DNA of 16,899 bases from Treponema sp. Its GTDB lineage: Bacteria; Spirochaetota; Spirochaetia; Treponematales; Breznakiellaceae. Positions 8,521 to 14,287 of this stretch are shown here, in pieces (positions within the stretch are counted from its first letter, which is position 1; every line of letters begins with the position of its first letter). The translations under genes and the position numbers were made by a program. The stretch spans positions 1 through 16,899 of the forward strand of contig JAIRUO010000134.1 of assembly GCA_031254385.1 (NCBI GenBank). The letters are read 5' to 3'. Under the pieces are notes generated by a model that was given only the letters and a program-made list of their open reading frames with translations, was not told the DNA's origin and searched no databases.

Positions 8521-10355
8521 CTGATATCTCCCTGGTAAAAAAAAATTACCCAAACCTCATACAAGAGCTAGACAAGAAAGACGATGATGAACTTGGTTCC
8601 GGCGATATAATAGTAGAAAGGACTTCATTTGGATTTCCTGTACTTAAAATCAAAGGGCTCTATATTCATTCGCCTAGAGACCCTGTTAAAGAAAGCCAGA
8701 GACAGGTGGAAAGCGTTTTATCTTTGGATACCAATCAACCACAAATCCAAAATTGCCCCATTATCATACTGGGTTTTGGCCTGGGCTATGTTGCAGAGGC
8801 GGTTGCCCTGAAAGCTCCCGGCCGGCCCATCATTATAGTAGAAAAACGAAAAGAACTACTGCGCCTTGCCCTGGAACTCCGGGATATTGCGCCCCTGCTC
8901 CTAAATAACCGCATTGCCTTTGTCCTGGGCAGAACAGAAGGGATAGGTGCGGCCTTAAGCCTCTTTGAAGCTGCCGGGAAACCCCTCATTATCAAAAACC
9001 GGAACCTGATTACCCTGGACGAAGCCTGGTACAAAGAGGCTGAAAACGCAGTATACTCATGGAAATCAAGAAACGATGTAAACCGGGCAACCCTTAAGCG
9101 TTTTGGCCGGCGCTGGGTAAAAAACCTTTCCCGCAACTTGGCAGCAATACGGGATCTGCCTGGCATTTCCCGTTTAAAAGACATACTTAAAGGAAAAGAT
9201 ATTCCAGTATTTTTGGCTGCCGCAGGTCCAAGCCTTGATAAAAGCCGTGCTATTATCCCGGAGCTAGCCAAACGCTGTGTTGTAGTCGCGGTGGACACCA
9301 GTCTGCGCTTTGTCTTGGGAACGGGAATAGATCCCGATTTTACTGTTTCCCTTGATCCTCAATACTGGAATTTCCGGCATCTGGACTGCGCTCCCGCTCC
9401 AAAAACCATGCTAATTGCGGAATCAGCGGTTTATCCAGCCTGCCTGCGCCATACTTTCAAAGGTATTTTTCTTTGCGGCTCTCAATTCCCCCTGGGGCGT
9501 TTTATAGAGGACAAGGTTGATCCCAAAGGAGAAGTCGGGGCAGGAGGCTCTGTGGCAACAGCCGCATGGGATTTTGCTCGCATACTTGGTGCCTCGTCTG
9601 TCTGGATAGCCGGTCTTGACCTCTCTTTCCCCGGATACAAGACCCATTTTAAGGGCGCATTGTTTGAAGAAAAATCCCATGCGCAATCATTCCGTTTTGC
9701 CCCTGCAGAAACCTGGTCAATAAAAGCCCTTAGGGACGGCAATCACTTTACGGCCAAAAGCGCCGCTCGAGGCTCGGTATTAACCGACCAAAGGCTTTCC
9801 CTTTACGCAGCTTGGTTTGAAAACCGCTTTAGCATGTACCCTAAAATTAGGAATATAAGCCTTTCGGGAGAGGGACTTGCCATAAAAGCACTGGAAATAG
9901 GCCAGGAAGAGGAGCTTTTGGCCCTTCCAGAGCGCCGCAATGAGATAAATTCTCTGTTGGACAGGGCTTTTAGCATAGAAAATGACGAAGCAACACCTAA
10001 AAAATATGAAGAATCCGTAAAAACCCTGTTAGCCGGGTTAAAAGATATAAAAGACACGGCAGAAGAAGCAGCCATTTTGGCGGAAACCTGGTGCAGGCGC
10101 TTCAAAAACGGCCATTCTGATACGGGAGACGAAGAAAAAGTCCTTAAAAAGCTGGATAAGGCCAACCAAATAATCACAAACAGCGCGGTTAAGGAAGTTG
10201 CAGGCTTTCTTTTCCCAGATTTAAGCGAAGCAGAAAAGAATCCCAACACAGATGCCACTCCAATAGTCAGGCATCTGGACTACTCACAGTTTTTTTATAA
10301 GGCTCTTGCCGAAAGCGCAGAATACAACCTCAATTTACTCAAGTCCGCAAATTGA
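8517..10355 (+). CDS. MptE-like / DUF115 protein (Maf-type, possible flagellin glycosylation)
   Basis: A 612-residue cytoplasmic protein without signal peptide. Residues about 1-210 match the N-terminal domain seen in DUF115 proteins (PIIILGFGLGYVAEAVALKA, a Rossmann-like turn). Residues about 229-400 carry the DUF115 / 6-hydroxymethylpterin pyrophosphokinase MptE-like core: PVFLAAAGPSLDKSR, VVVAVDTSLRFVL, then DPDFTVSLDPQYW and GGSVATAAWDFARILGA. The C-terminal 150 residues are helical and charged. In spirochaetes and Campylobacter, proteins with this core are linked to motility and to sialic or pseudaminic acid transfer onto flagellin (Maf family). That role is family knowledge and is not shown by the sequence. 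The gene overlaps ftsI by ATGA and ends in a strong terminator. Confidence 0.8.
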   Translation: MTDISLVKKNYPNLIQELDKKDDDELGSGDIIVERTSFGFPVLKIKGLYIHSPRDPVKESQRQVESVLSLDTNQPQIQNCPIIILGFGLGYVAEAVALKAPGRPIIIVEKRKELLRLALELRDIAPLLLNNRIAFVLGRTEGIGAALSLFEAAGKPLIIKNRNLITLDEAWYKEAENAVYSWKSRNDVNRATLKRFGRRWVKNLSRNLAAIRDLPGISRLKDILKGKDIPVFLAAAGPSLDKSRAIIPELAKRCVVVAVDTSLRFVLGTGIDPDFTVSLDPQYWNFRHLDCAPAPKTMLIAESAVYPACLRHTFKGIFLCGSQFPLGRFIEDKVDPKGEVGAGGSVATAAWDFARILGASSVWIAGLDLSFPGYKTHFKGALFEEKSHAQSFRFAPAETWSIKALRDGNHFTAKSAARGSVLTDQRLSLYAAWFENRFSMYPKIRNISLSGEGLAIKALEIGQEEELLALPERRNEINSLLDRAFSIENDEATPKKYEESVKTLLAGLKDIKDTAEEAAILAETWCRRFKNGHSDTGDEEKVLKKLDKANQIITNSAVKEVAGFLFPDLSEAEKNPNTDATPIVRHLDYSQFFYKALAESAEYNLNLLKSAN

Positions 10356-10401
10356 TACACCGATACTAAAAATAACGGGAGGGAAACCTCCAAAAAGAAT
10401 T

Positions 10402-10455
10402 GACGGTGCGCGGCGGACTTAGTCCGCTAAGGTCCAGGCGCACCGTCTTTTTTTT
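10402..10455 (+). terminator. Rho-independent terminator, nested double hairpin, probably bidirectional
   Basis: A perfect 9-bp outer stem (GACGGTGCG at 10402-10410 with CGCACCGTC at 10439-10447) is followed by eight T (10448-10455). Inside it sits a second hairpin, GCGGAC-TTA-GTCCGC (10413-10427). Upstream of the stem, AAAAAG at 10392-10397 would give a U run for leftward transcription. It can therefore end both the rightward ftsI/MptE-like operon and the convergent gene starting at 10999. Confidence 0.9.
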
Positions 10456-10456
10456 A

Positions 10457-10999
10457 TCAGCGCTTTTTGCTCTGCCGGTAGAGCTCCGCCAGATAATCGC
10501 CCAGATTTATTTCTTTACCCTGAAGCCATGCAGCCGAAATTCCGTTTGTATGGAAACTTCGTTCCTCGTTCCTTAGCAAACAGTAAGCCTCAATGTAAAA
10601 ATCATATTCCTTTGTTCCGTCATCATTATTATCTACCGAACCAATAACACGAAAGGGAATAATATCACGGGTGGTTTTTACGTCTTTGGTGTCTTCATAA
10701 GCAATCGTGATAGGCGGATTCCGCTTGAGCAATTCCGGCGTCAATGGTTCCATCTGGCTGAGCAGATCTTTTATTGACGAATTATCGCTTTCGGATAAAG
10801 GCCAAAAATCAATTTTTCCATTGTCCCCGTCTTTTTTACAGATTTTATCAAAAACGGAAAGATCAATCGACTTCTTTGACGCAGGCATATCCTTGGACCG
10901 TGCGGAACCGGAACGGAGCTTCTTGATAAAAATGATAAAAAAGCATACCACAAGGAGTATAAGTACAGCGGCAATAACCCAATGCATAGGTGCCCCCAT
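10457..10999 (-). CDS. Membrane-anchored protein with WYL-like domain
   Basis: A 180-residue protein with one N-terminal membrane helix (about residues 7-26) followed by basic residues, then a linker with little recognisable sequence (27-95). Residues about 96-157 resemble a WYL ligand-sensing domain: ITIAYED, then R111-DIIPFRV, then YIEAYCLLRNEERSFHTNGI at 135-154. This matches the family's pattern of an R.I.P strand, an AYC-type strand and an R.F....I ending. WYL domains usually sit in cytoplasmic transcription regulators next to an HTH. Here there is no HTH, and the domain is tied to the membrane. The start may be the inner ATG at 10987, which has GGGGG five bases upstream, rather than 10999. 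It lies downstream of the XRE gene on the same strand, separated by the foldback element. Confidence 0.55.
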   Translation of the reverse strand: MGAPMHWVIAAVLILLVVCFFIIFIKKLRSGSARSKDMPASKKSIDLSVFDKICKKDGDNGKIDFWPLSESDNSSIKDLLSQMEPLTPELLKRNPPITIAYEDTKDVKTTRDIIPFRVIGSVDNNDDGTKEYDFYIEAYCLLRNEERSFHTNGISAAWLQGKEINLGDYLAELYRQSKKR

Positions 11000-11052
11000 A
11001 GTTTGGTCTATTTATTAAGTATACTGCTTTTTGATTAAACCGCAAGGGTTAT

Positions 11053-11327
11053 TGTTCAATACCCAGGGCATAAGCATATGCTTGTATTAGTATATACCCG
11101 CCGGACAGGGAGCGTGCCATAAAAAACCCTGTAGAATCTGGTGCGAACCGTCAGACCAAAGGTCTGCGGTTCGACGGAGCACAAGGTCTCCGCGAACCAA
11201 AGGTTCGACGCCAGGGAACTCCAGATGTTTTTTCTGCCCCGCATCCCTGCTCCGGCGGTTCTCTGCTGATACATGACAAAAGCATTCACTCTGCGTATAG
11301 AACAAATGCTTTCGCCCTGTTCAATAC
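11053..11327. mobile_element. MITE-like foldback element with 10-bp flanking direct repeat
   Basis: The 321-bp gap between the WYL-like and XRE genes holds no supported gene. It is filled by a long imperfect inverted repeat. TGTTCAATAC occurs at 11053-11062 and again at 11318-11327, like a target duplication. Between them, the outer arms pair (GGGCATAAGCATATG at 11066-11080 against the reverse complement of 11303-11317). Further in, CCGCCGGA (11098-11105) pairs with 11251-11258, AAAAAAC (11121-11127) with 11227-11233, and ATCTGG (11136-11141) with 11221-11226. No transposase is encoded, so if mobile it would be non-autonomous. The right-hand copy of the 10-mer contains the stop codon of the XRE gene. 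A structured RNA or a terminator region is the alternative. Confidence 0.5.
11144..11210. repeat. Pair of related hairpins with AAA loops at the centre of the foldback element
   Basis: Hairpin 1 (11144-11173) has a 13-bp stem, CGAACCG-(T bulge)-CAGACC, loop AAA, then the complement. Hairpin 2 (11191-11210) repeats the theme in shorter form: CGCGAACC, loop AAA, GGTTCG, A bulge, CG. Between them CGGAG (11175-11179) can pair with CTCCG (11188-11192). The near-identical stem sequences and loops suggest an internal duplication or a REP-like unit. Confidence 0.6.
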
Positions 11328-11671
11328 TTATTAAGTATCTCGTTTAAAATTTCATTCGTTGACTGGTCGATCTGCGTTTTAATCTGAGTTTTGATTTGAG
11401 TTTTCATGGAATTGGGCAGACGGGGAAACAGGCTTTCGGAATCAGAATTACCGCTATCATCCGTCTGTTTTTTGAAGAAGTGGTAAGGCTCAATCCTCAG
11501 AATTTCCGCCATTTTTTCTATCAGTTCCATAGAGGGGAATCTGCGCCCTATTTCAATATCCCCAATATAACTGGCCCCTGTATCGCAATACTCCGCCAGT
11601 TTCATTTGTGACAACCCTTCTTTTTTGCGGAATTCCTTCAAATTGCGGATAAAAATCTGTCTCAAGGTCAT
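11321..11671 (-). CDS. XRE-family (Cro/C1-type) transcription regulator
   Basis: A 116-residue DNA-binding protein. Residues about 8-66 form the five-helix HTH_3 domain: LKEFRKKEGLSQMKLAEYC covers helices 1-2, and GASYIGDIEIGRRFPS covers the turn and recognition helix. The remaining 50 residues are polar and end in short repeats (TQIK three times in altered form, NEIL twice), probably a small oligomerisation tail. It is divergent from the lipoprotein gene at 11894. The region between them holds two inverted repeats and a promoter, so repression of that promoter and of its own gene is the likely role (inference). The start ATG has no clear Shine-Dalgarno. The stop falls in the 10-bp repeat flanking the foldback element. 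Confidence 0.88.
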   Translation of the reverse strand: MTLRQIFIRNLKEFRKKEGLSQMKLAEYCDTGASYIGDIEIGRRFPSMELIEKMAEILRIEPYHFFKKQTDDSGNSDSESLFPRLPNSMKTQIKTQIKTQIDQSTNEILNEILNKY

Positions 11672-11683
11672 TTTTATATGCTA

Positions 11684-11715
11684 ATAGCCGAAATATTAAA
11701 TGAACCATCGGCTAT
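11684..11715. promoter_or_regulatory. Inverted repeat, candidate operator in the XRE gene leader
   Basis: ATAGCCGA (11684-11691) and TCGGCTAT (11708-11715) are a perfect 8-bp inverted repeat with a 16-base gap, starting 12 bases upstream of the XRE start codon. The position suits autoregulation. It could also form a hairpin in the XRE mRNA leader. Confidence 0.45.
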
Positions 11716-11718
11716 ATG

Positions 11719-11754
11719 ACGTATTTTTATCATTGACATTTATCGTCAATACGT
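11719..11754. promoter_or_regulatory. Inverted repeat overlapping the lipoprotein promoter, candidate operator
   Basis: ACGTATT (11719-11725) and AATACGT (11748-11754) are a perfect 7-bp inverted repeat with a 22-base gap. The right half sits inside the spacer just before the -10 box and the left half lies 7 bases ahead of the -35 box. A nested TTGAC...GTCAA (11733-11749) overlaps the -35. Either is a plausible repressor site. Confidence 0.4.
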
Positions 11755-11761
11755 ACATAAT
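11733..11761 (+). promoter_or_regulatory. Sigma-70 promoter of the lipoprotein and downstream cluster
   Basis: TTGACA at 11733-11738 and CATAAT at 11756-11761 with exactly 17 bases between. The -35 is a full consensus match. A second copy of the same arrangement, with similar flanks, lies at 16714-16742, which strengthens both calls. The leader to the ATG at 11894 is about 125 bases. Confidence 0.75.
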
Positions 11762-11778
11762 AAAAACAGGAATTTTGT

Positions 11779-11800
11779 CATTTTAGGTATTATTTTAAAA
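11779..11800 (+). promoter_or_regulatory. Conserved 22-nt box just downstream of the promoter
   Basis: The box begins CATTTTAGGTATTATTTT and runs into AAAA. It recurs with one substitution (T to C at base 12) at 16761-16782. It starts 18 bases after the -10 box here and 19 bases after it in the second copy, so it lies at about +10 of the transcript. It may be an operator or an early mRNA element; its function is unknown. Confidence 0.55.
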
Positions 11801-11893
11801 TGAATTAATAAGGTCACTGTTATGCTCATTTGCCACGGGAAGGTGTCTAAAATGGGCTGACCAATTCTTTGGAGGATTGTAAAGGAGTTTTTG

Positions 11894-13243
11894 ATGTACC
11901 TATTCAAACGAATCGGACTTTTTTTGATCGGCGTCTTGATTCTGGCTTGCGGAAGCGTCCCGGCTCCTGTTTCGGCTGCCCTCTCATCGGATGAGTTGGA
12001 TGCCGCAATTAGGGAAACATCGGATTACCTCAACAAGCAGCTTCCAAGGGGGAACAAGCTCCTGATCCTCAACATCCAGTCAGAATTTCCGGCGCTGTCT
12101 GAATATATTATTGACGAGCTTATCGCCAACACGGTAAATGACCGGGTTTTTTCCGTAGTAGATCGGCGGCAGCTTGACACTATCCGGGCCGAACTAGGTT
12201 TCCAGATGTCCGGAGAAGTGAACGATGAAACAGCGCAATCTGTAGGACAAATGACCGGGGCGCAGATAATCATTTCCGGGGCTATTTCCAGAATTGGAGA
12301 TTTGTACCGTCTGCGGGTACGAGCGCTGAGCGTACAGAGTGCCGAAATTGAAGGCCAGTTCAACCGGAACATTCCCAATGGTTCCACCGTTGCGGCCCTG
12401 GTACAAAGCCAGGCAACTGGCTACGGCAGCAGCGCAAATTACAGCGGATCAGGCAGCGTTCAGGCGACTGCGCCTGTGGCTCCTGTTTCTCAACCTACGC
12501 TTGTGGCTCCAGTACAGTATACTATTACCTTTAATGCCAATGGTGCAAGCGGAATGGCACCCTCTGCACAAACTGTGTTGAATGGTGAAAGCATTATCAT
12601 TCCCGATATAGGCGCAATGACCAATGCTTGGGGAACCTTTGGGGGGTGGAATACAAGAGCGAATGGAACAGGTACGCCATATGTGGCAGGTGATTCTTTT
12701 ATTGTAACTGCCAATTCCCAGTTATATGCACAGTGGATAGAAAAAGTTTATATGATCGGCGAAACCGGTCCGGCAGGGGGATTTATTTTCTACGATAAAG
12801 GGGTACGGGAATCCGGTTGGAGATATCTAGAGGCCGCACCTATTGATTTTACAGATGTGCAATGGAGCGCATCATCAACAAGGATTGAAGGAACTGGAAC
12901 AGGCATTGGTGATGGAAGGAGGAACACACAACTTATTATAGCAGAATTTGTACGTTTAGGAGAAACGAGCCGTGCAGCGCAATTCGTAGTGGTATATGAT
13001 GGAGGAGGTTATACAGATTGGTTTTTACCCAGCAGGGACGAATTAAACGTGATGTACAGAAATTTGAAACAGAAAGGTGTAGGTAATTTTTCTAACGACT
13101 GGTACTGGTCTTCGTCTACGTACACAATAAGTGTATATAGCGGACATGTATATAGACAGAGGTTCAGCAATGGTTTCCAAGAATATACAACGATTGGGGG
13201 AAGTGCTACTCCCTGTTCAGTTCGTGCTATACGGGCTTTTTAG
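11894..13243 (+). CDS. Mosaic lipoprotein: CsgG-like domain, Listeria-Bacteroides repeat, DUF1566
   Basis: A 449-residue exported protein. The ATG at 11894 is preferred over the TTG at 11891 because AAAGGAG (11881-11887) lies six bases upstream. The N-terminal helix ends in LILAC with C19, a plausible relaxed spirochaetal lipobox; cleavage after PAPVSA is the alternative. Residues about 35-170 resemble the CsgG/LpoB/FlgO-like penicillin-binding-activator fold (LLILNIQSEFPALSEYIIDE, FSVVDRRQLDTI, GAQIIISGAISRI). A Gly/Ser/Ala/Pro linker follows. Residues about 208-281 are one InlB-type Listeria-Bacteroides repeat (ITFNANGASG to LYAQW). Residues about 285-447 are a DUF1566/Lcl-like C-terminal domain (GPAGGFIFYD, DWFLPSRDELNVMYRN, YWSSST, CSVRAIRAF). 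It is probably surface exposed. It is the first gene after the regulated promoter. Confidence 0.85.
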   Translation: MYLFKRIGLFLIGVLILACGSVPAPVSAALSSDELDAAIRETSDYLNKQLPRGNKLLILNIQSEFPALSEYIIDELIANTVNDRVFSVVDRRQLDTIRAELGFQMSGEVNDETAQSVGQMTGAQIIISGAISRIGDLYRLRVRALSVQSAEIEGQFNRNIPNGSTVAALVQSQATGYGSSANYSGSGSVQATAPVAPVSQPTLVAPVQYTITFNANGASGMAPSAQTVLNGESIIIPDIGAMTNAWGTFGGWNTRANGTGTPYVAGDSFIVTANSQLYAQWIEKVYMIGETGPAGGFIFYDKGVRESGWRYLEAAPIDFTDVQWSASSTRIEGTGTGIGDGRRNTQLIIAEFVRLGETSRAAQFVVVYDGGGYTDWFLPSRDELNVMYRNLKQKGVGNFSNDWYWSSSTYTISVYSGHVYRQRFSNGFQEYTTIGGSATPCSVRAIRAF

Positions 13244-13258
13244 TGGCATACGGCTTTA

Positions 13259-13329
13259 GTATACACATTCGTTGAATGTGGAGTGATTTTGCAGTTGCCC
13301 CGTAAGGAGGGGTGACGTAATAAGGAGTT
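13259..13329 (+). repeat. 71-bp leader repeat, copy 1 (upstream of the TPR gene)
   Basis: This copy is identical to 13690-13760 except for one base (G at 13302, A in the other copy). It contains a 7-bp hairpin with a GTT loop (CACATTC and GAATGTG, 13264-13280), a CCCC/GGGG hairpin (13298-13312) enclosing AAGGA, and at its 3' end the ribosome binding site AAGGAG of the gene that follows. The similarity stops at the start codon region. Confidence 0.95.
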
Positions 13330-13332
13330 TTT

Positions 13333-13659
13333 ATGGGATATCAAGAAGATCTTGATAAAGCAAACAAGGCGATTCAGAGGAACCCGAAAGATGCAGATGC
13401 ATATCGTGATCGCGGCGGATTGTATGGAGCCATGGGTGATTCTCAACAGTCAATTTCGGACTTTAGTATGGCAATAACTCTCGCGCCAAGTTACGGCGCT
13501 TATTATGGACGCGGCTTTGAATATGGTAAAGCAGGTGATTTTGAACAGGCAATTGAGGATTTTAATATGGCTTTGGAGCTCGAGCCATCCGATCCTGCAG
13601 GTGCTCGCCTTAGCCTTAATGAGGCTCATAAAGGTAACAGAAGCCATTTTGGCGGCTAA
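13333..13659 (+). CDS. Small TPR-repeat protein
   Basis: A 108-residue soluble protein without signal peptide. It is built of tetratricopeptide repeats: a half repeat at about 4-18, a full one at about 20-53 (ADAYRDRGGLYGAMGDSQQS to AITLAP) and another at about 54-87 (GAYYGRGFEYGKAGDFEQAI to ALELEP). Consensus small and aromatic positions (G, Y, A) are kept. TPR units bind peptides or proteins, so a scaffold role is likely; the partner is unknown. AAGGAG ends five or six bases before the ATG and is part of the 71-bp repeat. The gap to the lipoprotein is 89 bp with no terminator having a T run, so co-transcription is possible. Confidence 0.8.
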   Translation: MGYQEDLDKANKAIQRNPKDADAYRDRGGLYGAMGDSQQSISDFSMAITLAPSYGAYYGRGFEYGKAGDFEQAIEDFNMALELEPSDPAGARLSLNEAHKGNRSHFGG

Positions 13660-13669
13660 GGTAGTGCGG

Positions 13670-13684
13670 TGGTGCCTGGCACCA
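13670..13684. other. 15-nt palindrome after the TPR gene
   Basis: TGGTGCCTGGCACCA is self-complementary around its central T. It lies between the TPR stop and the second leader repeat. A nearly identical core, GGTGCC-CCT-GGCACC, recurs at 16567-16581 after the last gene of the cluster. There is no T run, so it is not a classical terminator. Confidence 0.6.
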
Positions 13685-13689
13685 TGTGC

Positions 13690-13760
13690 GTATACACATT
13701 CGTTGAATGTGGAGTGATTTTGCAGTTGCCCCATAAGGAGGGGTGACGTAATAAGGAGTT
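13690..13760 (+). repeat. 71-bp leader repeat, copy 2 (upstream of the 83-aa gene)
   Basis: Matches 70 of 71 bases of the copy at 13259-13329, with the same two hairpins and the same terminal AAGGAG. The two copies are 431 bp apart and precede unrelated small genes. This suggests that the leader and its gene move or duplicate as a unit, or that the leader is a selected regulatory element. Confidence 0.95.
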
Positions 13761-13764
13761 GAAA

Positions 13765-14016
13765 ATGGTATATGTAGTTATATCGGATATTAATTATTCC
13801 TCCGATTCTTTTCTTAGACCTGATACAGGGACTATTCGTTTTGTTAATAAGGGTGAAATCCCACTTCCTGAGAATGTGGATCGTACAGTCGGTAATCATT
13901 GGTACAATGAGACATATTTTTCTGACTATGAGAAAGCTAAAACCAATTTCAAACAAGTCGAAAATATGTGGCAGCGTCGTAATGATGCCCAAGTAAGCTT
14001 CAGTGATGAAACATAA
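13765..14016 (+). CDS. Hypothetical 83-aa protein
   Basis: I do not recognise a family. The ATG at 13765 is chosen because AAGGAG (13753-13758) ends six bases upstream; the in-frame TTG at 13759 would leave no spacing. The protein is soluble and contains no Cys, signal peptide or membrane helix. It begins with a hydrophobic strand (MVYVVISDINY), has a mid-region rich in Asn, Tyr and Glu, and ends in a charged helix (YEKAKTNFKQVENMWQRR, about 56-73). Its ribosome binding site comes from the 71-bp repeat. It sits directly upstream of the precursor peptide region, so an accessory role in the RiPP locus is possible, but nothing in the sequence shows it. Confidence 0.6.
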   Translation: MVYVVISDINYSSDSFLRPDTGTIRFVNKGEIPLPENVDRTVGNHWYNETYFSDYEKAKTNFKQVENMWQRRNDAQVSFSDET

Positions 14017-14087
14017 GCTACGAGGCAGCAATACACGGTGATATGGGTTTTCAGTCGAGTGAACCAGATTCCGTATTGAATTCTTAC

Positions 14088-14127
14088 CACGGAAGTTTTC
14101 CGTGTTTTGAATGTCGCCCTTTGGGCG
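14088..14127 (+). terminator. Two adjacent hairpins upstream of the precursor gene, the first terminator-like
   Basis: CACGGAA-GTT-TTCCGTG (14088-14104) is a perfect 7-bp stem followed by TTTTG, a weak terminator. It is followed by CGCCC-TTT-GGGCG (14115-14127). The 155-bp gap between the 83-aa gene and the precursor otherwise shows no strong promoter by eye. The pair may end upstream transcription or act as a leader structure of the precursor mRNA. Confidence 0.5.
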
Positions 14128-14171
14128 GAAAAATTAACAGCCGGTGGGCTATAAACACAAAAGGAAAGGTT

Positions 14172-14285
14172 ATGAAATACTCAAAACCGGTGATTGTGGC
14201 GCAGAACAGCAAGCAGGGGAGCTATGCTGCAGGATGTCCTGAGCGTGTCCGTGGCAGTTGCAGTCGTTGTGAATTGAAAGGGTAA
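14172..14285 (+). CDS. Putative RiPP precursor peptide, 37 aa, three Cys in the C-terminal part
   Basis: A 37-residue peptide immediately upstream of a radical SAM/SPASM enzyme with a PqqD-like domain, the usual place for its substrate. The ATG at 14172 is preceded by AAGGAAAGG. A longer in-frame ORF from 14043 is unlikely because it crosses two hairpins. The N-terminal half (MKYSKPVIVAQNSKQGSYAA) has the look of a leader with a short hydrophobic recognition stretch (PVIVA). The C-terminal half contains GCPERVRGSCSRCELKG, with Cys at 22, 30 and 33. A modification on or between Cys residues (for example thioether bonds) is a family-based inference. Residue-level chemistry cannot be read from the sequence. 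It is separated from the enzyme gene by 63 bp holding a hairpin. Confidence 0.7.
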   Translation: MKYSKPVIVAQNSKQGSYAAGCPERVRGSCSRCELKG

Positions 14286-14287
14286 TT

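Noticed and set aside
8786..9298. A 170-aa antisense ORF within the MptE-like gene, and similar long antisense frames at 9803-10258 and 13450-14031.
   Set aside because: They lie opposite well-supported genes, have Arg/Ser-rich composition typical of shadow frames, and have no ribosome binding sites.
10402..10447. A tRNA or small structured RNA in the double hairpin.
   Set aside because: No cloverleaf or anticodon arm can be drawn. The outer stem plus eight T is explained by a terminator.
11891..11893. TTG at 11891 as start of the lipoprotein.
   Set aside because: The adjacent ATG at 11894 has better spacing to AAAGGAG and is a stronger start codon.
13312..13320. GTG ACG TAA minimal ORF inside the 71-bp leader.
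   Set aside because: Only one base separates it from the purine-rich site and it sits at the edge of the CCCC/GGGG stem. Nothing else supports translation.
13259..13760. The two 71-bp repeats as integron attC sites (GTTGAAT fits the GTTRRRY core).
   Set aside because: No matching RYYYAAC partner lies at a suitable distance upstream of either GTTGAAT, and no integrase is visible. The GTT is simply the loop of a 7-bp hairpin.
13259..13760. CRISPR array.
   Set aside because: There are only two copies, each 71 bp, 360 bp apart, with a TPR gene between them.
14043..14285. An 80-aa version of the precursor starting at 14043.
   Set aside because: The extension crosses two hairpins, has no ribosome binding site, and reads as non-coding sequence. 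The ATG at 14172 has a good upstream purine run.
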